From: Blastomonas aquatica
GTDB lineage: Bacteria; Pseudomonadota; Alphaproteobacteria; Sphingomonadales; Sphingomonadaceae
Assembly (NCBI RefSeq): GCF_014639875.1
Contig: NZ_BMGD01000001.1
Location: forward strand, 186,001-250,000
Length of the DNA stretch: 64,000 bases
Direction: 5' to 3'
Shown in pieces: positions 33,715 to 42,999 of the stretch (position 1 is its first letter; each line of letters starts with the position of its first letter). The notes under the pieces were generated by a model. The model saw only the letters and a program-made list of their open reading frames with translations. It ran no database searches and was not told the origin of the DNA. The position numbers and the translations under genes are program-made.

Positions 33715-35775
33715 ATGTCGGCTCGTGCATCAAAACTCACCAGATACGGCTCCATCGCGCTCGCGCTTGCGATTGCGCCAGTCTTGGGCGCGCAGGCCCA
33801 AGGCACTGATAGCCAAGAAAATTTTACCGTCATCATCGGCGGGACCAATGTTGGGCATCTTGATGTCGTGCGCAGCGGCGACACCGTGAAGATCGACTAC
33901 GATTACAAGAACAACGGCCGCGGCCCGACGATGAAGGAAGAGCTGAAGCTGGATGCCAAGGGCATGCCCGTCGCGTGGAAGATCACCGGCAACTCGACCT
34001 TCGGTAATGCGATCAACGAGAGCTTCGCGATGCAGCGCGGCACAGCGCGCTGGACCGATTCGACCGGCAGCGGCACCGCCAAGCCCAAGGGCCCCGCGAT
34101 CTACGTCGCGCAGGAAGGCAGCCCCTGGGCCGCGGGCTTGTATGCGCGGGCGCTGCTCGCCGATGACGACCGCTCGCTGCCTGCGCTCCCTGGCGGCGCG
34201 CTGAGCCTGGCCGAGCTCGAGAAAGTCAATGTGACCGGCACCGGCGGTGCAATGACCGTCACCGCTTATGCACTCTCGGGCAATGATCTCGACCCCGGCT
34301 ATTTCCTGCTCGATGACACCGGCGCGCTGTTTGCCGCGATCTCTCCGCGTGCGGTGTTCGTGCGCAAGGGCTTCGAGGGAGAGGACATCCGCTTGCGCGA
34401 TCTGGCGGTGAAATATTCCACCGATCGGTTCGTCCAGATGCAGGCCAAGGGCGCCAACAACTACAAGGCACCCGTGCGCATCACCAATGTGCGGTTGTTC
34501 GATCCGATCACCATGGCGCTGACCGAGCCCAAGACGGTCATCGTCAGCGGCAAGCATATCTCGGCCGTACTGCCGGTGAACAGCCCCGCAACCGAAGGCG
34601 AAGTGATCATCGACGGCAATGGCGGCACCCTGGTCCCTGGGCTGTACGAGATGCATGGCCATATCGGCCAGGAAGACGCTATGCTCAACATTCTCGCCGG
34701 GATCACCTCGGTGCGTGACATGGGCAACGAGATCGACGTGCTTGACGGGCTGATCGAGCGCATCGACACCGGCGTGCTGGCAGGGCCGCGGATCACCAAG
34801 TCGGGCTTTATCGAGGGCAAGAGCCCGTTCAGCTCGAACAACGGGAAGCTGGTCACCAGCGAGCGCGAGGCGATCGATGCCGCGCGCTTCTATGCTGCGC
34901 GCGATTTCCAGGCGATCAAGATCTACAACAGCATGAACCCCGAATGGATTCCGGCGCTGGTCAAGGAAGCCAAGGCGCTGGGGCTGCACGTGATGGGGCA
35001 CGTACCCGCCTTCACCAACGCCGATGCGATGATCGCGGCGGGCTATGACGAGATGACCCACATCAACCAGGTGATGCTGGGCTGGGTCCTCGAGCCCCAG
35101 GAAGACACCCGCACGCTGCTGCGTCTGACTGCGCTCAAGCGGCTGCCGGGCCTCGATCTCGAGAGCGAGAAGGTGAATAGGACGATTAACGCGATGGTGG
35201 CCAACAAGGTGACCATCGACCCGACCTTCGCAATCCATGAGTCGCTGCTGCTGGCGCGCAACGGCACCGTGTCACCGGGCATGGTCGATTATGTCGATCA
35301 CATGCCCACAGGGGTGCAGCGGAGCGCCAAGCAGGCGTGGTCGAACATCGCCAATGCGCAGGATGACAAGGATTATCGCGGCGCGTTCGACAAGGTGGCC
35401 GCCACCATCAAGAAGATGCACGATGCTGGGATTTTCCTGATCCCCGGCACCGACATGGGCGGCAGCTTCACCTATCACCGCGAGCTTGAACTCTACCGGA
35501 ACGCAGGTATGACGCCTGCCCAGATCCTGCGCCGCGCAACCTATGACATGGCCGAATATCTTGACCAGGAACAGTCGCTTGGCAGCATCGAAAAGGGCAA
35601 GTATGCCGACTTCTTCCTGATCCAGGGCGACCCCACCAAGGACCTCAAGGCAATCAAGGCGATCCGCATGGTCGCGAAGGATGGCGTTTTCTATTACCCC
35701 AGCGAGGTCTATCCCGAATTCGGCATCAAGCCGTTCGCGACCAAGCCGAAGGTGAAACTGCCCAAGGAAAGCTAA
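33715..35775 (+). CDS. Secreted amidohydrolase family protein
   Basis: 686 residues. Signal peptide (about 1-29). A beta-rich N-terminal domain of about 230 residues precedes the amidohydrolase TIM barrel. Metal-binding signs are LYEMHGHIGQED (HxH-type), HVMGHVPAFTNADAMIAAG and LIPGTDMGG (Asp), followed by RRATYDMAEYLDQEQSLGSIEKGKYADFFLI, the classic C-terminal amidohydrolase segment. The substrate is unknown; imidazolonepropionase/prolidase-like periplasmic hydrolases are nearest. ATG 33715 follows GGGAAGGACAAGCC. Confidence 0.88.
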   Translation: MSARASKLTRYGSIALALAIAPVLGAQAQGTDSQENFTVIIGGTNVGHLDVVRSGDTVKIDYDYKNNGRGPTMKEELKLDAKGMPVAWKITGNSTFGNAINESFAMQRGTARWTDSTGSGTAKPKGPAIYVAQEGSPWAAGLYARALLADDDRSLPALPGGALSLAELEKVNVTGTGGAMTVTAYALSGNDLDPGYFLLDDTGALFAAISPRAVFVRKGFEGEDIRLRDLAVKYSTDRFVQMQAKGANNYKAPVRITNVRLFDPITMALTEPKTVIVSGKHISAVLPVNSPATEGEVIIDGNGGTLVPGLYEMHGHIGQEDAMLNILAGITSVRDMGNEIDVLDGLIERIDTGVLAGPRITKSGFIEGKSPFSSNNGKLVTSEREAIDAARFYAARDFQAIKIYNSMNPEWIPALVKEAKALGLHVMGHVPAFTNADAMIAAGYDEMTHINQVMLGWVLEPQEDTRTLLRLTALKRLPGLDLESEKVNRTINAMVANKVTIDPTFAIHESLLLARNGTVSPGMVDYVDHMPTGVQRSAKQAWSNIANAQDDKDYRGAFDKVAATIKKMHDAGIFLIPGTDMGGSFTYHRELELYRNAGMTPAQILRRATYDMAEYLDQEQSLGSIEKGKYADFFLIQGDPTKDLKAIKAIRMVAKDGVFYYPSEVYPEFGIKPFATKPKVKLPKES

Positions 35776-35784
35776 GAGCCTTTA

Positions 35785-35869
35785 CCCGTCATTCCCGCAA
35801 ACGCGGGAATCCCGCTTCGACGCAACGGTAGCGCAAAAGCGGGACCCCCGCGTGCGCGGGGGTGACGGG
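35785..35869. repeat. REP-like palindromic element
   Basis: CCCGTCATTCCCGC...GCGGGAATCCCGCTT pairs with AAAGCGGGACCCCCGCG...CGCGGGGGTGACGGG, an inverted repeat of about 33-base arms with internal hairpins. It resembles the widespread GTCATTCCCGCGAAAGCGGGAATC family of bacterial REP sequences. Located between convergent genes, where it may stop transcription from both sides. Confidence 0.8.
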
Positions 35870-35915
35870 GAAATAACCACTTTTGCATCGAAGGACGTTC
35901 GCGCGCGAGCGACGC

Positions 35916-37055
35916 TCACCCGACCTTGCGCACCACCACAGATCCTGCCGAATAGCCTGCGCCGAACGAGCAGATCAGGCCCGTGTCGCCAGCCTTCAGA
36001 TCTGCATTGTGCAGATGAAATGCGATGATCGATCCGGCTGACGAGGTGTTGGCATAGCTGTCGAGCACGGTCGGGCTTTCATCCTCGCTCGCCTCATGCC
36101 CCAGCACGCGCTGCGCGATCAGCCGGTTCATCCCGGCATTGGCCTGGTGCAGCCAAAGGCGGCGCAGGTCCGCAGGCGCGATTCCCAGCCGGGCGATATG
36201 ATCATTGATCAGTTCACCGACCATCGGCACGACTTCCTTGAACACCTTGCGGCCTTCCTGGACGAACAGCTTATCCGCACTGTCGCGGGTTTCGGGCGCG
36301 GCACGGTTGAGGAAGCCGAAATTGTTGCGGATGTTGTTCGAAAACCGAGTTTTGAGCTGCGTGCCCAGAATGTCCCAATGCGAAGGCGGCGCGAGGTCTG
36401 CGTCTTCCACGAGAACAGCGGTCGCCACATCGCCAAAGATGAAGTGGCTGTCGCGATCGCGCCAGTTCAGGTGGCCCGAGCAGATCTCGGGGCTGACCAC
36501 CAGCACCGACCGGGCATTGCCTGCGCGAATGAAATCGGCTGCAGTCTGGATGCCGAAGGTGGCCGAAGAGCACGCGACGTTCATGTCGAAGCCGAAGCCC
36601 TCGATGCCGAGCGCGTCCTGCACCTCAATCGCGATCGCGGGATAGGCGCGCTGCAGATTCGAGCACGCGACCAGCACTGCATCGACGTCTCTGGCGTCGC
36701 GCCCGGCACGCGCCAGCGCATCACGCGCCGCAGCGACACCGATTTCGGCGAGCACCGATAGCTCCTCGTCGGGTCGTTCGGGAAAGCGCGGGCACATCAC
36801 CTCGATATCAAGGATCGATGCCTTGGACAGCACCTTTCGCGCCTTTATTCCGCTCGCCCTTTCGATGAACTCGGCCGAAGATGGCTGCAATGCCGTCACC
36901 TCTCCAGCTTCGATCGCGTCCGAATGCTGCAGATTATATTGCGCAACATAGCGGTTGAAACTGACGACCAATTCGTCGTTGCTGATACTGTCTGCAGGCG
37001 TGAAAAGACCGGTCGAGGAGATCACCGGGCGGGCATTGGGATAGGCGGAAGTCAT
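35916..37055 (-). CDS. 3-oxoacyl-ACP synthase III (FabH-like)
   Basis: 379 residues, longer than housekeeping FabH (about 320). Thiolase-fold condensing enzyme with the Cys-His-Asn triad: C162 in NVACSSATFG, H303 in LWLHQANAGMN, N336 in SYANTSSAG. The extended N-terminus (DELVVSFNRYVAQYN..., about 25-60) matches FabH-like proteins that prime fatty acid synthesis with unusual or longer acyl groups. The ATG at 37055 is chosen because the conserved N-terminus starts there. Divergent from the SDR gene. Confidence 0.88.
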   Translation of the reverse strand: MTSAYPNARPVISSTGLFTPADSISNDELVVSFNRYVAQYNLQHSDAIEAGEVTALQPSSAEFIERASGIKARKVLSKASILDIEVMCPRFPERPDEELSVLAEIGVAAARDALARAGRDARDVDAVLVACSNLQRAYPAIAIEVQDALGIEGFGFDMNVACSSATFGIQTAADFIRAGNARSVLVVSPEICSGHLNWRDRDSHFIFGDVATAVLVEDADLAPPSHWDILGTQLKTRFSNNIRNNFGFLNRAAPETRDSADKLFVQEGRKVFKEVVPMVGELINDHIARLGIAPADLRRLWLHQANAGMNRLIAQRVLGHEASEDESPTVLDSYANTSSAGSIIAFHLHNADLKAGDTGLICSFGAGYSAGSVVVRKVG

Positions 37056-37211
37056 GAAACCGTAGGGTCCTGCGCTATAGCTGGAGCGGGTGCGCGTCTT
37101 ACGTCCGCAACACGCCGATGGCAAGGGGCGTGGCGGATCGCGCATTTTTGCTTGCCGTGCGGGCGCGTGCGCTCTTTGATGGCCGCCAACCAGAACGGGA
37201 GAGGCGAGCAT

Positions 37212-38036
37212 ATGGAATATACAGGCAAGGTCATCTGGATCACCGGGGCATCGTCGGGCATCGGCGAGGCGCTAGCAGAAGCGCTCGCCGCACAAGGCGC
37301 GTTGCTGATCCTTTCGGGACGCCGCACCGATGCGTTACAGGCGGTCGCCGATCGGTTGCCGACACCCAGCCTCGTGCTCCCGTTTGAGACAACCGACAAG
37401 GATGCGCTTCCTGCGATAGTCGAGCAGGCCATAGCCTGGCAGGGGCATGTCGACGGTCTGGTCAACAACGCCGGGATCAGCCAGCGCGCGCTCGCCATCG
37501 ACAGTGCGCTGGCGGTGTATGACCAGATCATCGCGGTCGATCTGCTGGCGCCGATCTGGCTGACGCAATTGCTGCTGCCGCATATGGCCGCGCGCAAATC
37601 GGGGCTGATCGTCGGAATCTCATCGGTTGCGGGCCGCGCAGGCGTACCGCTGCGCACCGCGTACTGCGCCGCCAAGCACGGGCTGATCGGCTATCTCGAT
37701 GCGCTGCGCGCCGAGACCGAGGTGCATTACGGCCTGAAGGTACACACCGTGCTCCCCGGATCGATCCGCACCCAGGTTTCGGCCAATGCGCTCGCCGGCG
37801 ATGGCAGCGCGCATGGCAAGACCGACAGCGCGATCGCCAACGGCATGGACCCTGCCGAATGCGCAGCGCAGATCCTGGCCGGAATTGCTGCGGGTCAGGC
37901 TGAAATCCTGGTGGCCGAGGGCATGGAGGAGATGCTCGCGCAACTGCGCTTCAGCGATCCACGCAAGCTGTTCGACACGCTGGCAGCGATGGGCGGGCAG
38001 ATGGCGGCACAGCGCGACGCGGCGCTGGCCGAATGA
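37212..38036 (+). CDS. SDR family NAD(P)-dependent oxidoreductase
   Basis: 274 residues. Rossmann signature TGASSGIG at 11-18, NNAG in LVNNAGIS, Ser in GISSVAGRAG and catalytic Tyr151/Lys155 (YCAAK). VLPGSIRTQVSANAL resembles DHRS7-like membrane-associated SDRs. Substrate unknown. ATG 37212 follows GGGAGAGGCGAGCAT. It overlaps the downstream cupin gene by four bases (ATGA), so the two form an operon. Confidence 0.9.
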   Translation: MEYTGKVIWITGASSGIGEALAEALAAQGALLILSGRRTDALQAVADRLPTPSLVLPFETTDKDALPAIVEQAIAWQGHVDGLVNNAGISQRALAIDSALAVYDQIIAVDLLAPIWLTQLLLPHMAARKSGLIVGISSVAGRAGVPLRTAYCAAKHGLIGYLDALRAETEVHYGLKVHTVLPGSIRTQVSANALAGDGSAHGKTDSAIANGMDPAECAAQILAGIAAGQAEILVAEGMEEMLAQLRFSDPRKLFDTLAAMGGQMAAQRDAALAE

Positions 38037-38461
38037 TGGAAACCCCGCAGCGGCTGATCGAACGGCTAGACCTCAGCCCGCATCCCGAAGGCGGCTGGTA
38101 CCGCGAAACATGGCGCGGCGGCGCGGATGGCGATGGCCGCGCAAGCGAGACGCTGATCTACTTTCTGCTCGAGCAAGGCCAAGCGTCACACTGGCACACC
38201 GTCGATGCCACCGAAATCTGGTGCTGGCATGCGGGCCACCCGCTCGAGGTGGGCACCGCGCCTGCCGATACAGGGCCGGTGACTTGGCACGCCTTGGGCA
38301 CCGATTTTACCGCTGGCCAATCGCCGCAGTTGGTCATTCCGCCGCACCACTGGCAGGCCGCGCGCGCCACGGACGGCTGGGCGCTGGTGAGCTGCATGGT
38401 GTCGCCTGGATTTGAGTTCAGTGGGTTCGTGATGGCCGAGCCGGGTTGGCAGCCGGGCTGA
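38033..38461 (+). CDS. DUF985 cupin-domain protein
   Basis: 142 residues. DUF985 signature at the start (LIERLDLSPHPEGGWYRETWR) and cupin metal-type motif HWHTVDATEIWCWHAG, then QLVIPPHHWQAAR and LVSCMVSPGFEFSGF. Family members are small single-cupin proteins of unknown substrate. Co-translated with the SDR gene. Followed by the REP-like copy B. Confidence 0.9.
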   Translation: MMETPQRLIERLDLSPHPEGGWYRETWRGGADGDGRASETLIYFLLEQGQASHWHTVDATEIWCWHAGHPLEVGTAPADTGPVTWHALGTDFTAGQSPQLVIPPHHWQAARATDGWALVSCMVSPGFEFSGFVMAEPGWQPG

Positions 38462-38485
38462 CGCTGAATGACCTCAAATTAGAGA

Positions 38486-38566
38486 CCGTTTTCCGGCGAA
38501 GGCCGGAATCCAGAGCGGCAGCAGCGCAAACCTCGCTCCTGGCCTCCGGCTTCCGCCGGAGAACGG
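38486..38566. repeat. REP-like palindromic element, copy B
   Basis: Arms at 38486-38513 and 38539-38566 pair with few mismatches and match copy A (11421-11502) nearly base for base: CCGTTTTCCGGCGAA(G/A)GCCGGAATC at the left. The spacer between arms differs from copy A. Located downstream of the cupin gene, before a convergent gene. Confidence 0.85.
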
Positions 38567-38670
38567 CATTGCTTCAATCTTGCCGTTGCCGCGACGCGTT
38601 AGACAGCCTCAGGCTGAGCGGATGTATGAAAGAACTTTTCGTACTTGCCGATAGGCGTCCGCCCTCTCCC

Positions 38671-39075
38671 CTAACCCGGCGTCTTGTCGAACTTCACCGC
38701 GTCTTCGGTATACCGTACCCAGGGCTGCGCGCTGGCCGTCCAGAAGTGCATCTTGGGCTCGAGCCCGCTGACGTCGTCGAGCGTCCCAGCCTTGACGAAG
38801 TGCATCCCCTGCTGGCTGGGCAGATCGGACAGGATCGGTGAGCCGCATATCCCACAAAACCGGCGATAGACCGGATCGCCGCTCTCGCCGGAGTCCTGAT
38901 AGGTGGTGAGCGTACCAACAATCGTCATCTGCGTGTCGCGCACCCCGATCAGCACTGACATCGCGCTGCCGGCCTGCTTCTGGCAGTTGCGGCAGTGGCA
39001 CACCGCGCTCAGCAGTGGATCACCCTCGATCGTGTAGCGCACCGCGCCGCACAGGCACCCCCCGGTCATCGTCAT
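38671..39075 (-). CDS. GFA family (glutathione-dependent formaldehyde-activating enzyme-like) protein
   Basis: 134 residues. The cysteine-rich zinc fold of the GFA family is visible: GGCLCGAVRY, CHCRNCQKQAG and FCGICGSPI. Many members are not formaldehyde enzymes, so substrate is open. The ATG at 39075 is preferred because GGAGGGG lies 8 bases before it; an extension upstream lacks support. Confidence 0.9.
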   Translation of the reverse strand: MTMTGGCLCGAVRYTIEGDPLLSAVCHCRNCQKQAGSAMSVLIGVRDTQMTIVGTLTTYQDSGESGDPVYRRFCGICGSPILSDLPSQQGMHFVKAGTLDDVSGLEPKMHFWTASAQPWVRYTEDAVKFDKTPG

Positions 39076-39110
39076 GGCAACTTCCCCTCCAGCAAGCCTG
39101 TCCGCGCGCC

Positions 39111-39599
39111 TCAACCGTGCGTGTCGATCCAGGCGAATTCCTCGATTAGCAGCTTGGTGCTGTCTTCCAGCATCAGCTTCTCGACCATATCAGCGACCAT
39201 CGGTGCACGGCTCGAGACGCTGATCTGTGCCTCGCACCGCGTCGCGTCGTCACCCAGCGGGGTCAGCGTGATCTGCGCCCCGCCCTCGGCTGCCAGCCCC
39301 TTGGGCTTGGCGTTGCGGTTGGCCGTCCAGCTGCCATCGGCGTGCTGTTGCCAGATATCGTGCTGGGTCAGATCAAGCCACGATCCGATGACCGACCGGA
39401 TCAGCGCGGGCGCCTTCACCGGAACCTGCCGGGTGATCGCGACATGGATCTGCCCCGGCTCGGGCCGCTCAACCGTCACGGCGACATCGCGTGAACCCTG
39501 CGCCTGCATCATGGAGGTCAGGAACGCCTCGTCGGTCCAGCAGGCGACGACCAGCGCCACCGGTATTGCAAATTCATGCTGTTCCTGCCGCTTCAACAT
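39111..39599 (-). CDS. DUF2505 domain protein
   Basis: 162 residues from ATG 39599. Matches the DUF2505 (START/SRPBCC-like) family: HEFAIPVALVVACWTDEAFL, VAVTVERPEPGQIHVAITRQVPVKAPALIRSVIG, and the C-terminal DMVEKLMLEDSTKLLIEEFAWID. Possibly a lipid- or hydrophobic-ligand-binding protein. The GFA gene follows 35 bases downstream on the same strand; the LysE-like exporter is divergent. Confidence 0.85.
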   Translation of the reverse strand: MLKRQEQHEFAIPVALVVACWTDEAFLTSMMQAQGSRDVAVTVERPEPGQIHVAITRQVPVKAPALIRSVIGSWLDLTQHDIWQQHADGSWTANRNAKPKGLAAEGGAQITLTPLGDDATRCEAQISVSSRAPMVADMVEKLMLEDSTKLLIEEFAWIDTHG

Positions 39600-39664
39600 C
39601 GATCCGTTCAACCCCTTAACACAGCGCATTGCGCTTGCATGACATCAGCCTAGGCTATGCCACG

Positions 39665-40285
39665 ATGTTGGCAAGCTATGTCATGACGGTGTTCGTGATT
39701 GAACTGACCCCGGGGCCGAACATGGCCTATCTGGCAGCCTTGACGCTGGGCGCGGGGCGCCGGGCTGGGCTGGCAGCGGTTGCGGGGGTCGCAATAGGCC
39801 TGGCGCTGATCGGCGTGGCTGCGGCGGCTGGCCTGGCAGCCCTGGTCGCGGCCAGCCCGACGATCTGGACCGCGCTGCGCTGGGCCGGGGGACTGTACCT
39901 ACTGTATCTGGCATGGGAGACTTGGCGCGGCGAGGCCGAGACGTCGCCTGCCGGCACCCACTCGCTCACCCGAACCAATGCACGGTATTTCAGCCGAGGG
40001 GTGATCACGAACATCCTCAACCCCAAGGCTGCGCTGTTCTATGTCGCGATCGTGCCGCGTTTCCTGCCCCAAACCGGGCCAACCCTTGGCTATGGACTGG
40101 GGCTGACCGCGATCAGCGTCGCGGTAGCCACGGCGATCCATCTGGCGATCGTGCTGCTGGCGGCGCGGCTGCACCCCGTGCTGAGCCAGCCAGGGCGGCT
40201 GGAACGCACCCGGCATTTGCTGGCGATCGGGCTTGCCGCCATCGCTGTCTGGTTTCTGCTGACCACCACCGGGCCTTCGACATAA
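39665..40285 (+). CDS. LysE family translocator
   Basis: 206 residues, about six membrane helices, the standard LysE/RhtB size. Signature ELTPGPNMAYLAALTLGAGRRAGLAAVAGVAIG near the N-terminus and RGVITNILNPKAALFYVAIVPRF in the middle. Family members export amino acids or homoserine lactones; the substrate is not predictable. ATG 39665 is chosen over a TTG 36 bases upstream because it gives the usual start. Confidence 0.9.
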   Translation: MLASYVMTVFVIELTPGPNMAYLAALTLGAGRRAGLAAVAGVAIGLALIGVAAAAGLAALVAASPTIWTALRWAGGLYLLYLAWETWRGEAETSPAGTHSLTRTNARYFSRGVITNILNPKAALFYVAIVPRFLPQTGPTLGYGLGLTAISVAVATAIHLAIVLLAARLHPVLSQPGRLERTRHLLAIGLAAIAVWFLLTTTGPST

Positions 40286-40349
40286 CGACAACCGGAACCA
40301 ATTCGGCGCGTTTCCGTACCTATGGTCTGTTACCAAGAGGAGGTCAGCC

Positions 40350-40568
40350 ATGATCAAACACGGCGAAGAAACTGAAATGACGACCGAAGATGCCAGCGGT
40401 GGCCAGAAGCGGGGGATCGTTCGTTATGTGTTGTTGATTTCGACGGGCCTTGCGATCTTGGCACTCAGCATCATCTGGATAACCGGCGCCGCCACAGGGC
40501 CGGACAACCCCACACCCAACCCATCTGAGTCAATTTCGGAGCCGACGGTAGAGCCTGAAGGCAACTGA
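40350..40568 (+). CDS. Small single-span membrane protein
   Basis: 72 residues. A strong ribosome-binding site (AGAGGAGG, 6 bases before ATG 40350) supports it. A polar N-terminus, one membrane helix (about 25-47, VRYVLLISTGLAILALSIIWI) and a Pro/Glu/Ser-rich tail. No family recognised. Confidence 0.7.
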   Translation: MIKHGEETEMTTEDASGGQKRGIVRYVLLISTGLAILALSIIWITGAATGPDNPTPNPSESISEPTVEPEGN

Positions 40569-40614
40569 CCGACCCGAAGCGCATTGAATTCTAATGTTAG
40601 CGGCGCTTCTCGAA

Positions 40615-41619
40615 TTAGCGAGACAGCGCCGTTTCGGTTTCGTGCATCAAGGTCGCGATAATGTCGGCGACGCTTTCCTCTGCGGTGACCATCCCCACGG
40701 ACTGGCCCGCCATCACAGAGCCATTTTCGACGTCGCCATCGATCACCGCGCGGCGCAGTGCGCCCGCCCAATAATGCTCGATCTGCAGTTGCGCCTCGGA
40801 CATGTCGATGCCGCCTTCATCAAGCAGGGCTGCGACTTCACGCTGCTTGGCGGTGAACTCTTCGGTGCCCTTGTTCTTGAGTGCGCGCACAGGGATCACC
40901 GGCAGGCGCGGATCGACCTGAACGCTGGCGATCGCATCGCGGGCATTGCCGCGCAGAAACGCCTTCTTGAACGCCGGATGCGCGATCGATTCATGCGCGC
41001 AGACAAACCGCGTGCCCAGCTGGACGCCAGCCGCGCCCATTTCGAGATAGCCTGCAATCGCGCTGCCCCGTCCGATGCCGCCTGCGACGAACACCGGAAT
41101 GGCGGCGGCAACTTCGGGCAGGATTTCCTGCGCCAGCACGCTGGTGGAAACCGGCCCAATGTGTCCGCCTGCTTCCATGCCCTCGATGACCAGCGCATCG
41201 ACGCCAGACTTGATGAACTTCTTCGCCAGCGCCAGCGCGGGCGCAAAGCACACGACCTTGGCCCCTGCTTCCTTGATCGCCTCGATGCTGCCCTTGGGCG
41301 GCAAGCCGCCTGCCAGCACGATGTGAGTGACGTGGTGCGCGGCGCACACCGCGATCAGGTCCATCAGTTGCGGGTGCATGGTGATGAGGTTGACCCCGAA
41401 CGGCTTGGTCGCCAGCTGCTTGGTCGCCGCAATTTCCGCATCGAGCAAGGCGGGCGTCATCGCCCCGCATGCAATAACACCAAAGCCGCCAGCGTTGGAG
41501 ATCGCCGAAACCAGATTGCGCTCGGATACCCAGCTCATTGCCCCGCACATGATCGCGGTCTCGCTGCCCAGAAACGCAGTGCCGCGCGCCATCGCGGAAT
41601 CGGTGAGAGGGTAGTTCAT
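40615..41619 (-). CDS. Nitronate monooxygenase / NPD-like flavoprotein
   Basis: 334 residues, FMN-binding TIM barrel of the 2-nitropropane dioxygenase/FabK group: IMCGAMSWVSERNLVSAISNAGGFGVIACG, VIEGMEAGGHIGP, VFVAGGIGRGSAIAGYLEMGAAGVQLGTRF. The nitronate-oxidising and enoyl-reductase branches are hard to separate from sequence. ATG 41619 follows AAGGA; the TTG two codons upstream is rejected. A short GC-rich dyad separates it from lysC on the same strand. Confidence 0.88.
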   Translation of the reverse strand: MNYPLTDSAMARGTAFLGSETAIMCGAMSWVSERNLVSAISNAGGFGVIACGAMTPALLDAEIAATKQLATKPFGVNLITMHPQLMDLIAVCAAHHVTHIVLAGGLPPKGSIEAIKEAGAKVVCFAPALALAKKFIKSGVDALVIEGMEAGGHIGPVSTSVLAQEILPEVAAAIPVFVAGGIGRGSAIAGYLEMGAAGVQLGTRFVCAHESIAHPAFKKAFLRGNARDAIASVQVDPRLPVIPVRALKNKGTEEFTAKQREVAALLDEGGIDMSEAQLQIEHYWAGALRRAVIDGDVENGSVMAGQSVGMVTAEESVADIIATLMHETETALSR

Positions 41620-41669
41620 GGTCAATCCTTGTTACAGCCGCTCCCCTTCAGGGGAGGGGCTTTAGGCCA

Positions 41670-42932
41670 TCACGCCTCGACCGCATCCAGCCCGTAGGCC
41701 GTGTGCAGCACGCGGACGGCCAGTTCGGTGTAGTCCTCTTCGATCAGCACGCTGACCTTGATTTCGCTGGTCGAGATCGCGACGATATTGACCCCGCGAT
41801 CGGCCAATGCCTTGAACATCGTCGAGGCAACGCCCGCATGGCTCTTCATGCCGACGCCGACAACCGAGATCTTGGCGACATTGGTGTCGGGGATGATCCG
41901 GTTGAAGCCGATCGCTTCCTTGGCGCTTTCGAGCAGATCCATCGACCGGGCCAGATCGGCGGCGGGCACGGTGAAGGTCACGTCGGTCTCGCCCTTGTCG
42001 CGGCCGACGTTCTGGATGATCATGTCGACGTTGATTGCCGCGTCCGCGAGCGGCCCGAAGATGTTGGCGACCGCGCCGGGCTTGTCGGGCACGCGGGTCA
42101 GCGTGATCTTGGCCTCGTTCTTGTCGTGCGCAATGCCGGTGATCAGCTGGCGTTCCATATCCATTCCTTCCAGTTCTTCATCGCCGACGATCATCGTGCC
42201 GGGGATCGTGTCTGCTGCAGGGGCATCGTCGTCGATGAACGAGGAGAGCACCTGAACGCGCACGCCTTCCTTCATCGCGAGGCCGACCGAGCGCGTCTGC
42301 AGCACCTTGGCGCCGACGCTGGCCAACTCCAGCATTTCTTCATAGGTCACATGGCGCAGCTTGCGCGCCTTGGTGACGATGCGCGGGTCGGTGGTATAGA
42401 CCCCGTCGACATCGGTATAGATATCGCACCGGTCGGCTTTCACAGCCGCTGCCACCGCGACGGCGGATGTATCCGAACCGCCGCGCCCGAGGGTGGTTAT
42501 ACGCCCCTTTTCGCTGACACCCTGGAAGCCTGGGATCACCGCGATCACACCCTTTTGCATTTCGGCGATCAGCGCGTCGGCATCGATGCTGTCGACCCGC
42601 GCCTTGGCATGCGCTTCGACCGTGTTGATCGGCAGCTGCCAGCCCAGCCAGCTGCGCGCCTGCGCGCCCAGCGCCTGCAGCGCGATCGCCAGCAGCCCGC
42701 TTGTCACCTGCTCACCGCTGGCGACGACGACATCGTATTCCGCCGGATCGTACAGCGGGTTTGCCTCACGACAGAAATTGACCAACCGGTCAGTCTCGCC
42801 CGCCATCGCCGAGACGACGACAGCAACCTCGTGCCCGGCGTCCTGCTGACGCTTGACGATCCGCGCCACCCGGCGGATGCGTTCTGTCCCGGCCATCGAA
42901 GTGCCGCCGAATTTCATGACGATCCGTGCCAT
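41670..42932 (-). CDS. lysC: Aspartate kinase
   Basis: 420 residues. First step of the Lys/Met/Thr/Ile pathway, phosphorylating aspartate. KFGGTSMAG at residues 7-15, GRGGSDTSAVA, CDIYTDVDGVYTTDPR, then two C-terminal ACT domains (about 265-420, including VPDKPGAVANIFGPLAD and KISVVGVGMKSHAGVASTMF), which usually confer feedback inhibition. No leader peptide or lysine riboswitch seen upstream. Confidence 0.97.
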   Translation of the reverse strand: MARIVMKFGGTSMAGTERIRRVARIVKRQQDAGHEVAVVVSAMAGETDRLVNFCREANPLYDPAEYDVVVASGEQVTSGLLAIALQALGAQARSWLGWQLPINTVEAHAKARVDSIDADALIAEMQKGVIAVIPGFQGVSEKGRITTLGRGGSDTSAVAVAAAVKADRCDIYTDVDGVYTTDPRIVTKARKLRHVTYEEMLELASVGAKVLQTRSVGLAMKEGVRVQVLSSFIDDDAPAADTIPGTMIVGDEELEGMDMERQLITGIAHDKNEAKITLTRVPDKPGAVANIFGPLADAAINVDMIIQNVGRDKGETDVTFTVPAADLARSMDLLESAKEAIGFNRIIPDTNVAKISVVGVGMKSHAGVASTMFKALADRGVNIVAISTSEIKVSVLIEEDYTELAVRVLHTAYGLDAVEA

Positions 42933-42999
42933 TGGCCGTTCGTACTTTCCCTTATGCGAAGTTCGCCCCTATAGTCGGGCGCTGCCATAGAGAGGCCCC